The notes under the pieces were generated by a model, which was given only the letters and a program-made list of their open reading frames with translations, ran no database searches and was not told the origin of the DNA. Source: Bin5 sp965204705 (GTDB lineage: Bacteria > Chloroflexota > Anaerolineae > Caldilineales > Caldilineaceae). Taken from it: a DNA stretch of 64,000 nucleotides. Positions within the stretch are counted from its first letter, which is position 1. Each line of letters begins with the position of its first letter. Shown one piece after another: positions 7,929 through 17,530 of the stretch. Where the stretch lies: contig OZ242006.1 of the NCBI GenBank assembly GCA_965204705.1, forward strand, positions 2,046,001 through 2,110,000, written 5' to 3'. Position numbers and translations under genes: made by a program.

Positions 7929-8276
7929 TCAGCTCTGGTTCGACAGTGAAAGAATCAGACAAGGGTATTCGCTGGCGACTGTGGTCTCATAGTTCAAAGC
8001 CTCGGAAAGAGCCTTGCTGCCTTCGACCGCGCCAAAGCCTTGTTCCCCTATTCCGGGGGAGAGCAGAATCAGGTCCGGACGCACACGGCGGGCAATCTCA
8101 TTGACGTTTACGGGCGATATGTTGGCGACCAGATCGACGCGCTCGATCAAGCCGTTGCGAACAGCTTCCGGTTGGTCCGATGGGTCACTTACGAAGATTT
8201 CGACCGCCGGGTTCTTCTGAAGCTCCCGCAGCGCTACCGAACCGATGTTTCCGGCGCCGATAAGCCAAACGCGCAT
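7929..8276 (-). CDS. Small NAD(P)-binding Rossmann protein
   Basis: This 115-residue protein opens with MRVWLIGAGNIGSVALREL, a clear GxGxxG dinucleotide-binding turn. It continues with a beta-alpha pattern (VEIFVSDPSD, ERVDLVANISPVNVNEIARRVRPDLILLSPGIGEQGF) like the N-terminal domain of saccharopine-dehydrogenase-like or TrkA-N proteins. There is no catalytic domain, so it is either a stand-alone NAD(P) sensor or a degenerate enzyme. It lies upstream of, and may be co-transcribed with, the STAND-TPR gene. Fold is well supported; role is not. Confidence 0.65.
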   Translation of the reverse strand: MRVWLIGAGNIGSVALRELQKNPAVEIFVSDPSDQPEAVRNGLIERVDLVANISPVNVNEIARRVRPDLILLSPGIGEQGFGAVEGSKALSEALNYETTVASEYPCLILSLSNQS

Positions 8277-8357
8277 ACTTTACCCCCTGTCGTTTTCGCT
8301 GTGACCCACCCTCATCCGTTCACAATTAACGAAAAACTGTGACACCGCCTATCGCCT

Positions 8358-10004
8358 TCAGATCATGCCCAATTGGCTCAGCGCCCAGAAGAACGCAAAT
8401 ATAAAGCAGGAACATGCCAGACCAACGACTATGCCCGTACGTAGCATTTCCTGCCGGTTAACCACACCGGTGACCGCGATCAAAATCATGCGCGCCGAGC
8501 CGCTGGGCAACGCAAATGCCAGCGCGACGGCAAATATTGTCGGTATAACTAGCCGGACCGGATCAATGCCGGACGCCTGCCCCAGAGTGATCAATACCGG
8601 TGCCAGTATTGCGCCAAGTGGCACGTTGTTCATGAACTGCGTGATGCAGAAGGCCAGCAGGATCAACGCAGCCAGCACACCAAAAAAGGGCAAACCCTCA
8701 AACGTGGGCGCCACAAGGTTGGCGAACCAGGCACTGGCTCCCGTCTTCTCTAGTGCATCGCCAAGCGTCAAGCCCGCGCCAATCACAAAGAAGACACCCC
8801 AGTTTACACCCTTCAAATCGCTCCAGTCGACGATTTTTTCGACCGAAAGCACTGCCACCGCGCCGATAGCGATGACCGCGCTGCTCAAAAGCGTGGCCGG
8901 CAGTCTGAACAGATGCTCAATATAACTTCCCGCGATCCACAGACTGATCGACACCAGCAGCACCGCAATGATTTCTCGCTCCGGCCCCGAGAGCCTGCCC
9001 AACCGCTCGATTTCCCGCCTGGCCGGTTCGATGTCAATCGTCAGCTCCGGCAGCGCGAACAAACGCGGTAGCAGCACCCACACGATTGGAATCAAAACCA
9101 GTGCCACCGGCAGACCGTATTTCATCCAGTCTACGAAACCGAACCCGTACAACTGGCCCAGCAGACCACTTGCAATCGCGTTTTCCCCGCTCCCCATGAT
9201 CGTGGCGATCGCGCCGATGCTTGAACTGTAGCCGATGGCGAGTATCAATACGGCCAGCGCCTTGCGCCCATCCTCCGGGCGCGGCACCTGTTGGGCAATC
9301 GTAATGGCAACCGGTATCAGGACGGCAGCCGTGGCTGTGTTCAGAACAAACATGCTGAGCCCGCCGGTGATCGCCATTAGCGCCAGCAGCAACCGGCTGA
9401 ACTGCCCTCGGCTGCTCACGATGGCATGCAGCGCCAGGCGCCGGGTAAGACCATGTTTTCGCAACGCCTCTGCCAGAAAAAGACTTCCTAGAATCAGAAA
9501 GACTACCGGCGTGCCAAACGGCTCGAACGCGCCGCCGGCGTCATCCACCCCGAGCGCGATCTGAACGATCGGCACCAGCAATGCAACGATCGGTAAGGGC
9601 GCCGGTTCCAGTGCAAGGATCAAGCCCGAAAAGGCAAAGAGCGCCAGCGCCTTGTGACCGTCAATGCTCAGCCCGGACGGCGTCGGCAGCAGCAGTACGA
9701 TGGCGGTCACCCCCACCACAAAGAGAAGGCGGCGCAGGTCGAAAACCTTTCGCATGCCTGCCTGGATCGGCTGCTGTAGGACCCTAAGAGGTGTACCCTG
9801 ACGCTGCAGACGTCGCTTGGAAGTAACTGTACGAGTGGCTACCCGCTCCCGGATCAGCGCACTGCGTTCGGCTTGCGCTGGAGGACGCATTGGCGCGGGC
9901 GGTTGTTCCTGCTCTTCAGGCCCGCGTCGCCCGTTACCGCGCGAAGGAGCCCCAATCGTGGGGCGGGGCAAAGAGGATTTCAGTCGAGCGCGGTTGAATG
10001 ACAT
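8358..10004 (-). CDS. SLC13/DASS-family anion permease
   Basis: The 548-residue product is a polytopic inner-membrane protein. Hydrophobic segments begin near residue 91 (RRLLFVVGVTAIVLLLP) and alternate to the C-terminus. Phrases such as GTPVVFLILGSLFLAEALRKHGLTRRLALH, NTATAAVLIPVAI, FITQFMNNVPLGAILAPV and LPSGSARMILIAVTG fit the SLC13/CitT-type (dicarboxylate or sulfate) family. The first 85 residues are an unusual Arg/Pro/Gln-rich hydrophilic stretch. No strong Shine-Dalgarno marks the ATG at 10004; in-frame ATGs at 9890 and 9755 would remove half or all of that stretch. Substrate cannot be told from the sequence. Confidence 0.8.
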   Translation of the reverse strand: MSFNRARLKSSLPRPTIGAPSRGNGRRGPEEQEQPPAPMRPPAQAERSALIRERVATRTVTSKRRLQRQGTPLRVLQQPIQAGMRKVFDLRRLLFVVGVTAIVLLLPTPSGLSIDGHKALALFAFSGLILALEPAPLPIVALLVPIVQIALGVDDAGGAFEPFGTPVVFLILGSLFLAEALRKHGLTRRLALHAIVSSRGQFSRLLLALMAITGGLSMFVLNTATAAVLIPVAITIAQQVPRPEDGRKALAVLILAIGYSSSIGAIATIMGSGENAIASGLLGQLYGFGFVDWMKYGLPVALVLIPIVWVLLPRLFALPELTIDIEPARREIERLGRLSGPEREIIAVLLVSISLWIAGSYIEHLFRLPATLLSSAVIAIGAVAVLSVEKIVDWSDLKGVNWGVFFVIGAGLTLGDALEKTGASAWFANLVAPTFEGLPFFGVLAALILLAFCITQFMNNVPLGAILAPVLITLGQASGIDPVRLVIPTIFAVALAFALPSGSARMILIAVTGVVNRQEMLRTGIVVGLACSCFIFAFFWALSQLGMI

Positions 10005-10106
10005 TTGTGATAACAGTTCGTAACGCCGATACCGCTACTGTTCTCCGAACGGGTCAGATGAACGCAAAAAACCGCCTGCTATGGCGGGCCCGCCAGCTTG
10101 CTTACC

Positions 10107-11231
10107 TTAACTACACCGGCGCATCCCGTGCAATGCAGAAGAAAGCCCCGGAGCGAACTCCAGGGTCCTTTTCAGCCAGGGCACGGCCCGGTCACATTCT
10201 TGTGGTTTCTTATATACGTGAGACAGGCCCAGGGTCAATGTGAATTGAGCATTGATCTCATCTTCGTCAAGTAGCTCCATCGCCCGTTCAAGTGTTTCAG
10301 CCGCGCTTTCGTAGTTGAGACGGCGATAGTAGGCCATGCCAAGATGGGCCAGCACGAGACCGTTTTCCGGTTCCAGTTCGGCCGCTCTTCGCAAAATGCG
10401 TAGTGCCTGCAAATGGTCTCCGCTCTGCCACAGAGCCCAACCAAGGGCATCGAGCGCAAATGCGGTTTCTCCCGCATTCACGGCCTTCTCATAGCTCTCG
10501 ATAGCGAGTCCCCACTCCTCCAGGTGCTCGTACTGCCTCCCCAATTCAATAAACAGATCGGGCCGCTTTGGCGCAAGTTCGACCGCCCGGCCGTATTCTT
10601 CGATGGCCCGTTCAAATTCCCGCTGTATCTCATACCAATATCCGAGATTGCGGCGGGCCATCACATTGGAAGGGTCTATGGCCAGAGCCTCTTCCAAGTA
10701 TTCCAAGGCAAGAGCGTAGTTCCCAACATCACTGTAAATCTCTCCCAATACTGCCAGCACATCGGGATTGTCCGGCTCCAGTTCAAGCGCCTGAAAAGCG
10801 AAATCGCTGGCTGAATCATAGCTTCCCCGCCAGTCCAACACGCGTGCGTGCATCGCCAAAGCCGCCACATTCTTGTCCTCGAGCCGAACCGCCTTCTGAG
10901 TGAGAGCATAGGCCTGATCGACCTGACGCGCCATCAAGTGCAGTTCTGCCTGGGCGACCAGAGGGTAGGCGTTCTCCGTCTCCAGTTCGGCCATTCTCTC
11001 GAGTGCTGATGCGGCCTCACCGAAGTTACCGGCGGCGATGTGCGCTTCCGCCTTCGTCTGCCAATAGAGCGCGCTGGGAGTCGGGGTCGTCGCGGGCGGC
11101 GGAGGCTGCCTCACAAGCCAGTCTGGGCGCTGTATGTACAGATAGACGGCAAGAAGCAGAACCAAACCGCTCCAGAGGAAGCACCCTCTACGGCTTCGGC
11201 GGCGCGGCCTGTACGTCCAGTCAAGATCCAT
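10107..11231 (-). CDS. Membrane-anchored TPR protein
   Basis: The 374-residue protein has an Arg-rich start, one membrane segment at about residues 18-34 (CFLWSGLVLLLAVYLYI), a Pro/Thr linker, and then TPR repeats over nearly all the rest. Several repeats carry the classical pattern, for example YALALEYLEEALAIDPSNVMARRNLGYWYE and FERAIEEYGRAVELAPKRPDLFIELGRQYE. The TPR part should lie outside the membrane on the trans side, given positive residues before the segment. It is likely a scaffold for a protein complex. It sits between a permease gene and a small membrane-protein gene, all leftward. Confidence 0.75.
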   Translation of the reverse strand: MDLDWTYRPRRRSRRGCFLWSGLVLLLAVYLYIQRPDWLVRQPPPPATTPTPSALYWQTKAEAHIAAGNFGEAASALERMAELETENAYPLVAQAELHLMARQVDQAYALTQKAVRLEDKNVAALAMHARVLDWRGSYDSASDFAFQALELEPDNPDVLAVLGEIYSDVGNYALALEYLEEALAIDPSNVMARRNLGYWYEIQREFERAIEEYGRAVELAPKRPDLFIELGRQYEHLEEWGLAIESYEKAVNAGETAFALDALGWALWQSGDHLQALRILRRAAELEPENGLVLAHLGMAYYRRLNYESAAETLERAMELLDEDEINAQFTLTLGLSHVYKKPQECDRAVPWLKRTLEFAPGLSSALHGMRRCS

Positions 11232-11359
11232 ACCGGGTTAAGTATAGCGCAAAAATACTGCTTCGCATCTATCCCGAATTAGACCGCGTCGACCTGCAAC
11301 CGTCGATTTCGAGAGAAAGGTGGCGGCTTGAGAAGGAACGTATCGGGCCTCGATGATGT

Positions 11360-11968
11360 TTACAGGCGTGTGCCGCTGTCCCCGCGCGAATACAGTTCCA
11401 GCACGACCGAAGCCTCTGGCTGAGAACTGTCTACCAGTGCAGTAATGTTCTGGCCTGGTTGTAAACTTAGCCTCTTTTCCCGCCTGTGATTGCGCCGGAT
11501 CGCATTGCGGCCTGCATACGCTCGCTGCTGAAACCAGTACACGTAGTCTACGCTGAATTCCAGCGGAGTGAAGTTCAAACTCCTGATCTGCCCGGGAACT
11601 ACCGTGGGGGATTGCAGAATCCGGCGGAAGTGTTGGACCCGCCAGTAAAGTGTAGGCGCCGCCAGCAGAAGGACAATTCCCGCCCCTGCCACCAACAGCG
11701 GAATCTCCGCTCCTTCAAACACCAGTATGTCCATGTTGCCGCGTCCAAATGCGGCACTGAAGAAGCCAACTGGTAGATAACCGAGTGTCAGGACAAGCGA
11801 TGCAGGAATAACAGCACCCAAGACAAAAATCATGCTGACGATGGCCGGCAAGTCCAGGCCGAGAAGACCTACTATCGTCAGGTCATGATCACTTGAACGG
11901 ATCTGATGAGGATGATTTCGAGGAGAGCTTCGCATACCAAAAGGAATGGCCGCCTCTGTGAACGGCAA
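11360..11968 (-). CDS. Small membrane protein of unknown function
   Basis: The 202-residue product has two or three hydrophobic segments (IVSMIFVLGAVIPASLVLTLGYLP at about 42-66 and IPLLVAGAGIVLLLAAPTLYW at about 88-108) followed by a soluble C-terminal domain of some 90 residues with alternating hydrophobics (SVDYVYWFQQRAY, LSLQPGQNITALVD, ASVVLELYSRG). That tail loosely recalls DUF3592-like domains, but I would not assign a family. An internal ATG at 11935 is an alternative start. The gene starts 9 bases after the end of the upstream desulfurase gene, so the two are probably co-transcribed. Confidence 0.55.
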   Translation of the reverse strand: MPFTEAAIPFGMRSSPRNHPHQIRSSDHDLTIVGLLGLDLPAIVSMIFVLGAVIPASLVLTLGYLPVGFFSAAFGRGNMDILVFEGAEIPLLVAGAGIVLLLAAPTLYWRVQHFRRILQSPTVVPGQIRSLNFTPLEFSVDYVYWFQQRAYAGRNAIRRNHRREKRLSLQPGQNITALVDSSQPEASVVLELYSRGDSGTRL

Positions 11969-11977
11969 TCTGAACGA

Positions 11978-13171
11978 TCAAAGAGGAGCAGGCATGCTCT
12001 GCCGGTGCCCGTCTATGATCTGCGGCAGCCTCTGCAGGAGTAGCTCGATCTGCTCAGCGTCATTACTGTATCCAAGGCTTAACCTCAGTCCCCCGGCCAA
12101 CTCCTCTACCGGAATACCTACTGCTTCCAAAACGTGACTGGGCCGCTGACGGGCACTCGTGCACGCGCTACCGCTGCTGGCGGCGATTCCGGCTAGATCC
12201 AGGGCGATCAATATGCCTTCCGCTTCTACGTCACGAATTGTGAAACTCGCGTGATTGGCCAGCCGTTTCGTGAAGCTGCCGGTCAGTCGCGCCCCTGGCA
12301 CCGATTCCAGCGTGTGGCCTATGATCCGGTCCCTCAACAAGCGCAACCGGGCCATCTCCGCCCCCCGCTCTGCCTCGCAAAGTGCCAGAGCTGTTGCCAT
12401 CCCTACGATGCCGGGTACATTATGCGTGCCTGCCCGTCGCCCGCCTTCATGACTACCGCCGATGAGAAAGGGATGAAACGGAGTGCCGCGCCGCAGATAA
12501 AGAAAGCCCACGCCTTTTGGACCGTAAAACTTGTGTGCGCTCGCGCTAAGCGCATCTACTCTTAAGCCATCCACATCAAGGGGCAACTTCCCTGCAGCCT
12601 GCACCGCATCCGTGTGGAACGGCACGTTTCGTTCCCTGCACAACCCCCCCAATTCCCCTATATCCTGCACGCTGCCAATTTCATTGTTGGCATACATGAC
12701 GCTGACTACCGCAACGTCTGAGCCGTGACCAAGTGCCTGCTCCAGGTCCTCTACACTGACCGATCCTTCGCCGTCCACCGGCAGCAGTGTCAACTCAAAT
12801 CCGAAATAGTCGCGCAAATCCTCGGCAGTGTACAGAACGGCGTGATGCTCGACCGGCGTGGTGATGATACGATTTGCTCCGGTCTGTTTCCGCCTCGCTA
12901 GCGCGATCCCCCGCAGGGCCGCATTGTCGCTCTCGCTGCCGCAACCCGTCAAAACAATTTCGCTCGGCGAAGCCCCCAGGATGTCGGCAATCGTGTTCCG
13001 AGCCTCGCTCAATCCGGCATGGGCCGCACGGCCCGCCCCGTGAATGCTGGATGGGTTCCCGTACTTCGGATTATCCCTCTGGTCTGTCAAACCAAAGAAC
13101 GGCTCCATCGCCTCAAAAACCTCTGGGCGCAACGGAGTCGTCGCGGAATGGTCCAGGTAGATTAGTGACAT
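11978..13171 (-). CDS. Cysteine desulfurase, NifS/IscS family
   Basis: This 397-residue PLP enzyme takes sulfur from L-cysteine to make a persulfide for iron-sulfur clusters or tRNA thiolation. It starts IYLDHSATTPLRPEV, the usual family opening. Lys214 in SASAHKFYGPKG should bind PLP, and Cys337 in SSGSACTSARQRPSHVL should carry the persulfide on the flexible loop. The ending GGLRLSLGYSND is also typical. Length is normal for IscS/NifS. There is no IscU or other Fe-S gene adjacent; the MnmA gene at the left edge could be a client. The enolase gene is divergent. Confidence 0.93.
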   Translation of the reverse strand: MSLIYLDHSATTPLRPEVFEAMEPFFGLTDQRDNPKYGNPSSIHGAGRAAHAGLSEARNTIADILGASPSEIVLTGCGSESDNAALRGIALARRKQTGANRIITTPVEHHAVLYTAEDLRDYFGFELTLLPVDGEGSVSVEDLEQALGHGSDVAVVSVMYANNEIGSVQDIGELGGLCRERNVPFHTDAVQAAGKLPLDVDGLRVDALSASAHKFYGPKGVGFLYLRRGTPFHPFLIGGSHEGGRRAGTHNVPGIVGMATALALCEAERGAEMARLRLLRDRIIGHTLESVPGARLTGSFTKRLANHASFTIRDVEAEGILIALDLAGIAASSGSACTSARQRPSHVLEAVGIPVEELAGGLRLSLGYSNDAEQIELLLQRLPQIIDGHRQSMPAPL

Positions 13172-13389
13172 CCGCTTTGCTCTCTTCCGCCACCGGCATC
13201 CCGTGCAACTTGCAGGATCGTCCCATGAGAACTATCGTAGTGCCAAAGCATACTAACTGTTCAGGTTTTTTTCAAGTTCTCCTCTGGCACACATGAACAG
13301 CTCTTGGAGAGTTCAGACTGAAGATGTGTTCGTCTCGTTTCTCCACAGGTTGAAATATGTGGCGGCGGAAGGAAATAAGGAAATCTTTG

Positions 13390-14682
13390 ATGACTCGTAT
13401 CGAAACAGTCGTTGGGCGGCAGATTCTGGACAGCCGAGGAAACCCCACGGTCGAAGTCGAGATTAAGTTGAGTGGAGGCGCAACCGGTCGCGCTGCCGTA
13501 CCCAGTGGAGCCAGCACCGGTGTCCATGAAGCAGTCGAGTTGCGCGACGGAGACAAGTCAAAATATGGCGGGAAAGGCGTCCTGCAGGCCGTGGAGAATG
13601 TCAACACCCTTCTCGCGCAAGAATTGAAGGGAGCCGACGCGCTCGATCAGGTAGCCATCGATCAGGCCATGCTGGAGTTGGATGGTACCCACAACAAGAG
13701 CAAGTTGGGGGCAAACGCGATTCTGGGCGTCAGCTTGGCCGCCTCCAAGGCAGCCGCCGCAGCCTCAGGCCTGCCCCTGTACCGCTACTTGGGCGGCGTA
13801 CACGCCCATGCGCTTCCGGTGCCCATGATGAATATCCTCAACGGCGGCAAACACGCCGTTAACAGCACCGACTTTCAGGAGTTCATGGTTATGCCGGTCG
13901 GCGCCCCATCCTTTTCGGAAGGGGTCCGGTGGGGAACTGAAGTCTACCATGCACTCAAGGATGTCCTACACGATGCCGGTTACAGCACTAATGTTGGCGA
14001 CGAAGGCGGATTCGCCCCCAGCCTGGGAGGCAACGCCGCGGCGATCGAAGTGATACTTCAGGCAATCGAGAAGGCCGGGTACCGACCCGCTGAAGACATC
14101 TTTATCGCCCTGGACCCTGCCGTGAGTGAACTGTACGTCGAGGAGACGAGCCGCTACCAGCTCGACATCGAGGGCACCGAGCTTTCAAGTGAAGAACTGG
14201 TCGACCTCTGGGCAGACTGGAGCAACCGCTATCCTATCATCTCCATCGAAGACGGTATGGCCGAGGATGACTGGGGCGGCTGGAGTCAGCTTCACGAAAG
14301 GATTGGGGAACGCGTTCAATTAGTCGGTGACGACCTGCTGGTGACGAACGTGAAGCGGATTGAGCGCGCCATAGAAGAAGCCGCCTGCAACGCCCTGCTG
14401 TGTAAAGTCAACCAAATTGGTACACTCACCGAAAGCATCGCCGCTATCGAGATGAGCCACCGGGCAGGCTGGGCTGCGGTCGTCAGTCACCGATCAGGCG
14501 AGACTGAGGACGATACCATCGCCGACTTGGTCGTCGCCTTCAACACCGGACAGATTAAGACCGGGGCGCCGGCACGCAGCGACAGGGTCGCCAAGTACAA
14601 TCAACTGCTGCGAATCGAAGAGGATCTGGGCTCCACCGCCATCTATCGAGGAACTAAGGCCTTCGCGCATCTTGGCGAGTGA
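13390..14682 (+). CDS. eno: Enolase (phosphopyruvate hydratase)
   Basis: The 430-residue enzyme converts 2-phosphoglycerate to phosphoenolpyruvate in glycolysis. It begins TRIETVVGRQILDSRGNPTVEVE and has the expected GAILGVSLA, VPMMNILNGGKHA, SIEDGMAEDDW, LLCKVNQIGTL and SHRSGETEDDTIADL motifs, including the catalytic glutamate and lysine. I use the ATG at 13390 because the family begins there; an in-frame ATG at 13357 would add 11 residues. It is a single gene and ends before the tRNA-Leu terminator. Confidence 0.97.
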   Translation: MTRIETVVGRQILDSRGNPTVEVEIKLSGGATGRAAVPSGASTGVHEAVELRDGDKSKYGGKGVLQAVENVNTLLAQELKGADALDQVAIDQAMLELDGTHNKSKLGANAILGVSLAASKAAAAASGLPLYRYLGGVHAHALPVPMMNILNGGKHAVNSTDFQEFMVMPVGAPSFSEGVRWGTEVYHALKDVLHDAGYSTNVGDEGGFAPSLGGNAAAIEVILQAIEKAGYRPAEDIFIALDPAVSELYVEETSRYQLDIEGTELSSEELVDLWADWSNRYPIISIEDGMAEDDWGGWSQLHERIGERVQLVGDDLLVTNVKRIERAIEEAACNALLCKVNQIGTLTESIAAIEMSHRAGWAAVVSHRSGETEDDTIADLVVAFNTGQIKTGAPARSDRVAKYNQLLRIEEDLGSTAIYRGTKAFAHLGE

Positions 14683-14807
14683 ACTGGTCTTGCAAAACAG
14701 CGGTCGGCGAACAGTAGAAGTAAGGTCATTCCGGTCAGCACAACTGCTTTCGCCTGAAGATCGCTATTCGCGCAGCCCTTGCTTGCGTATTCTGTTCACA
14801 TCTGGAA

Positions 14808-14848
14808 AACAAAAAAGGGACGCGTGAATGAGTATTTCACGCATCCCA
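14808..14848 (-). terminator. Rho-independent terminator after tRNA-Leu
   Basis: A 12-bp stem (GGGATGCGTGAA paired with TTCACGCGTCCC on the minus strand, one wobble) with a 7-base loop is followed by TTTTTTGTTTT. It begins five bases after the tRNA 3' end. On the plus strand the run of A before the stem could let it act weakly for enolase as well. Confidence 0.85.
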
Positions 14849-14852
14849 TCTT

Positions 14853-14938
<86 letters not shown>

Positions 14939-15057
14939 GCACACGACCTACATCATAAGAGCCGGCGCCAATACTGTCAAATGTGGAGAGCCCCGCAAAC
15001 CTTCCACTTCCCTCTTCTGGCCGGGCCTGTAGAGGAAGAACCGGGACGGATCCCCGC

Positions 15058-16788
15058 TCAAGCCATCTTGCGTTTTTCCTCCTCTACCAGCACCCTGCGC
15101 AGGATCTTGCCCACCTGACTCTTCGGCAGCTCGTCGCGAAACTCCACCAGCCTCGGTACCTTGTAGGGAGCCAGGTTCTCCCGGCAGAAGGCTTCGATCT
15201 CGTCCTGCGTGCTGGTCTGGCCTGCCTTTAAAACAATGTAGGCCTTGACCGTTTCTCCGCGGACCGCATCAGGAACGCCTGCCACCACCGTCTCCTGCAC
15301 CGCCTCGTGCATATAGAGAACTTCCTCAACCTCTCTTGGCACGACATTGTAACCGCTGGCGATGATCAGATCCTTCTTACGGTCCACAATGTAAAAGCAC
15401 CCGTCTTCGTCCATGCGGGCAATGTCACCAGTGTGGAACCAGCCCTCCTCGTTGATGGCCTCGGCCGTCTCCTCGGGACGCTTCCAGTAGCCCTTCATTA
15501 CCTGTGGGCCCCGAATGATCAGCTCACCCTCTTCGCCCGCCGCAACAGCTTCGAACTCGCCTTCCTCGTTCGGGTCGAGGCCAACGATGGCAACCTCAGT
15601 GCTGGGTACCGGAAAGCCTATAGAGCCTTCTTTGCGCATCCCGTTGATTGGATTGGCGCACGCCACGGGCGAAGTTTCAGTCAAGCCGTAGCCCTCCACC
15701 AACTTGCCACCCGTGATCTGTTCAAAACGACGCTGAATCTCAATCGGCAACGACATACCGCCTGAAAGGCAGGCCTTGATCGACCTGAGGTCGGCTTCAT
15801 CCACCTTCGGATGGTTGATGATCGCAGTGTACATCGTCGGGATGCCGGGGTACATCGTCACCTTTTCGCGCGCCAGAATGTCCAGCACAAGATCCGTCTG
15901 ACGCGGGTCGGGCGTTACAATCAACTCAGCCCCCGTATACATCGAGAAAAGCATAGCCACCGTCATCCCGTATACATGGAAAAACGGTATCGCGCCCAGC
16001 ATCCTCTCCCCACCGTATTCCAGGTCTCGGTACCAGGCTTCGATCTGCTGTACATTGGACATGACGCTTCGGTGCGTCAGCATGGCAGCTTTCGGCGAAC
16101 CGGTCGTGCCGCCCGTGTACTGGAACAAGACTACGTCGTCCGGTGAAACGTCTATGCTGGGCGGGTTGGGTGCGCTCGTCTCAATCAGGTTGTCAAACAT
16201 CCAGATGCCCGGCCCGTCCGGAACCTCCGTCATCATGCCCGATGCCTGCACCTTTTTGGCGACCAACTTGTTGAAGGGAAAGCCCAGTGGATCGGGAACG
16301 TCAGTTACAATGACGTGCTTGAGCTCCGTATTCTCCCGAGCCTGGGCCACGCGCTCGTGGAACCCGCTCAGAATGACGATCGCAGACGCGCCGCTGTCCT
16401 CCAACAGATGGTTCAGTTCCCGCGACGTATAGGTCGGGTTCGTGTTGACAATAACGCAGCCAGCTTTGAGCGCGCCGAAAAAAGAGATAACTTGCTGAGG
16501 GATATTGGGCAGCATGATGGCAATTCGATCGCCTTGCTGCAAGCCGATGCGTCGCAAAGCAAAGGCAAAGCGATCAACTGAGTCCTTCAATTCGGCATAC
16601 GTCTGCTTGGCCTGAACGGTAATGCCCAATGGCAGGTAGGCGAGCAGCAGTCGAGTCGCTACCTGATTGGCATAGGTCTGGGCCGAAGCATCCAGCATTT
16701 CGTGTGTGAGTTGGCCGTTATATTCAATGGAGTCCGGAACGCCCGATTCGTACTTCTCTACCCATGGTTTCTGTTCGTATACTGACAT
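15058..16788 (-). CDS. Long-chain fatty acid-CoA ligase (AMP-forming)
   Basis: The 576-residue enzyme activates fatty acids through an acyl-adenylate. It has the P-loop-like YTGGTTGSPKAAMLTHRSV, the GYGLTETSP motif, GWFHTGDIARMDEDG and DRKKDLIIASGYNVVPREVEE, and ends with the catalytic-lysine segment LPKSQVGKILRRVL. Length and order match FadD. The start at 16788 (MSVYEQKPWV) follows a GGAG about 11 bases upstream and is where the family begins; the longer frame to 16920 is not needed. A stand-alone gene between tRNA-Leu and an intergenic repeat. Confidence 0.92.
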   Translation of the reverse strand: MSVYEQKPWVEKYESGVPDSIEYNGQLTHEMLDASAQTYANQVATRLLLAYLPLGITVQAKQTYAELKDSVDRFAFALRRIGLQQGDRIAIMLPNIPQQVISFFGALKAGCVIVNTNPTYTSRELNHLLEDSGASAIVILSGFHERVAQARENTELKHVIVTDVPDPLGFPFNKLVAKKVQASGMMTEVPDGPGIWMFDNLIETSAPNPPSIDVSPDDVVLFQYTGGTTGSPKAAMLTHRSVMSNVQQIEAWYRDLEYGGERMLGAIPFFHVYGMTVAMLFSMYTGAELIVTPDPRQTDLVLDILAREKVTMYPGIPTMYTAIINHPKVDEADLRSIKACLSGGMSLPIEIQRRFEQITGGKLVEGYGLTETSPVACANPINGMRKEGSIGFPVPSTEVAIVGLDPNEEGEFEAVAAGEEGELIIRGPQVMKGYWKRPEETAEAINEEGWFHTGDIARMDEDGCFYIVDRKKDLIIASGYNVVPREVEEVLYMHEAVQETVVAGVPDAVRGETVKAYIVLKAGQTSTQDEIEAFCRENLAPYKVPRLVEFRDELPKSQVGKILRRVLVEEEKRKMA

Positions 16789-16952
16789 TTCAATCGATTC
16801 TCCTTTTGTATTGACCGCGGAGCCCTGCGCCGTTCCGACCATGTGGATGGAAAGCCCGAAACTGCCCGCGTGGTGGAGGTACTCTGCCACTCGATTGTGA
16901 ATAAAGTATATCAGATGCAAAGGACGTTTGGCAACGAAGTCAACTATAGGGT

Positions 16953-17297
16953 GCAGTCCGGATTGGGGGTGAACTTTCGTACATCTCCGTAAACGACTAA
17001 GCTAAAGCCAATTCGCGTCCCCAAGCAGGATAAGCGCCTTCGTTTCTGACCACTGACCACTGACTACTGATCACTGACCACTGCAGTTCTGTGCGGTCGG
17101 GCCTTCGGCCCTCCCTTGTGCGGGGGGATTCCCCCCGCAACGCCCCCCTTACACCATGCCACGTTGGCGCCGCGTCGCCGGCGTACTGTCTATGCCACCG
17201 GTCGCCCACCCACGTCGTGCCGTGAAACCGTCCGCCGTGACCACGGTAGGGGCAGGCATTGTGCCTGCCTACTCTCTCCCCAATACTGGACTGCACC
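16953..17297. repeat. Dispersed intergenic repeat, copy 1 (about 345 bp)
   Basis: This stretch is closely similar to 52730-53068 and lies between two genes. It contains GGGTGAACTTTCGTACA near its start, a run of CACTGA/CCACTGAC-like microrepeats near 17047-17082, and two nested hairpins: GGGCCTTCGGCCC and GCGGGGGGATTCCCCCCGC. The central 190 bases are nearly identical in both copies; the flanks drift. Both copies have the same orientation. No gene for mobility is inside, so it may be a non-autonomous element or a structured intergenic repeat family. Confidence 0.85.
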
Positions 17298-17530
17298 CAA
17301 CTATAGGGCGTATCGCGCCCCTCGCCGACGTGGTTGCATCGTAAGCCTGAGTGTCGAGCAAATGTAAGAGATAAGCGCACGCTCTGCTGCAGTCCATCTG
17401 TCTTCATCAGTGGCACTGCACTTTGACACGTCAGTTCGAACGAAAGTATACTTTTCCCGTAAGCACGGCGGCATCTTGTCTGGCATCGATCAGGCAGTGC
17501 TTCCCACCGAACATCAAGGCGGCCAATTCA

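Noticed and set aside
16997..17416. Minus-strand frame over repeat copy 1 (and the similar frame at 52632-53075)
   Set aside because: The two frames resemble each other only because the underlying DNA is repeated. They are full of hairpin-coded residues and have different ends, so they are not likely proteins.
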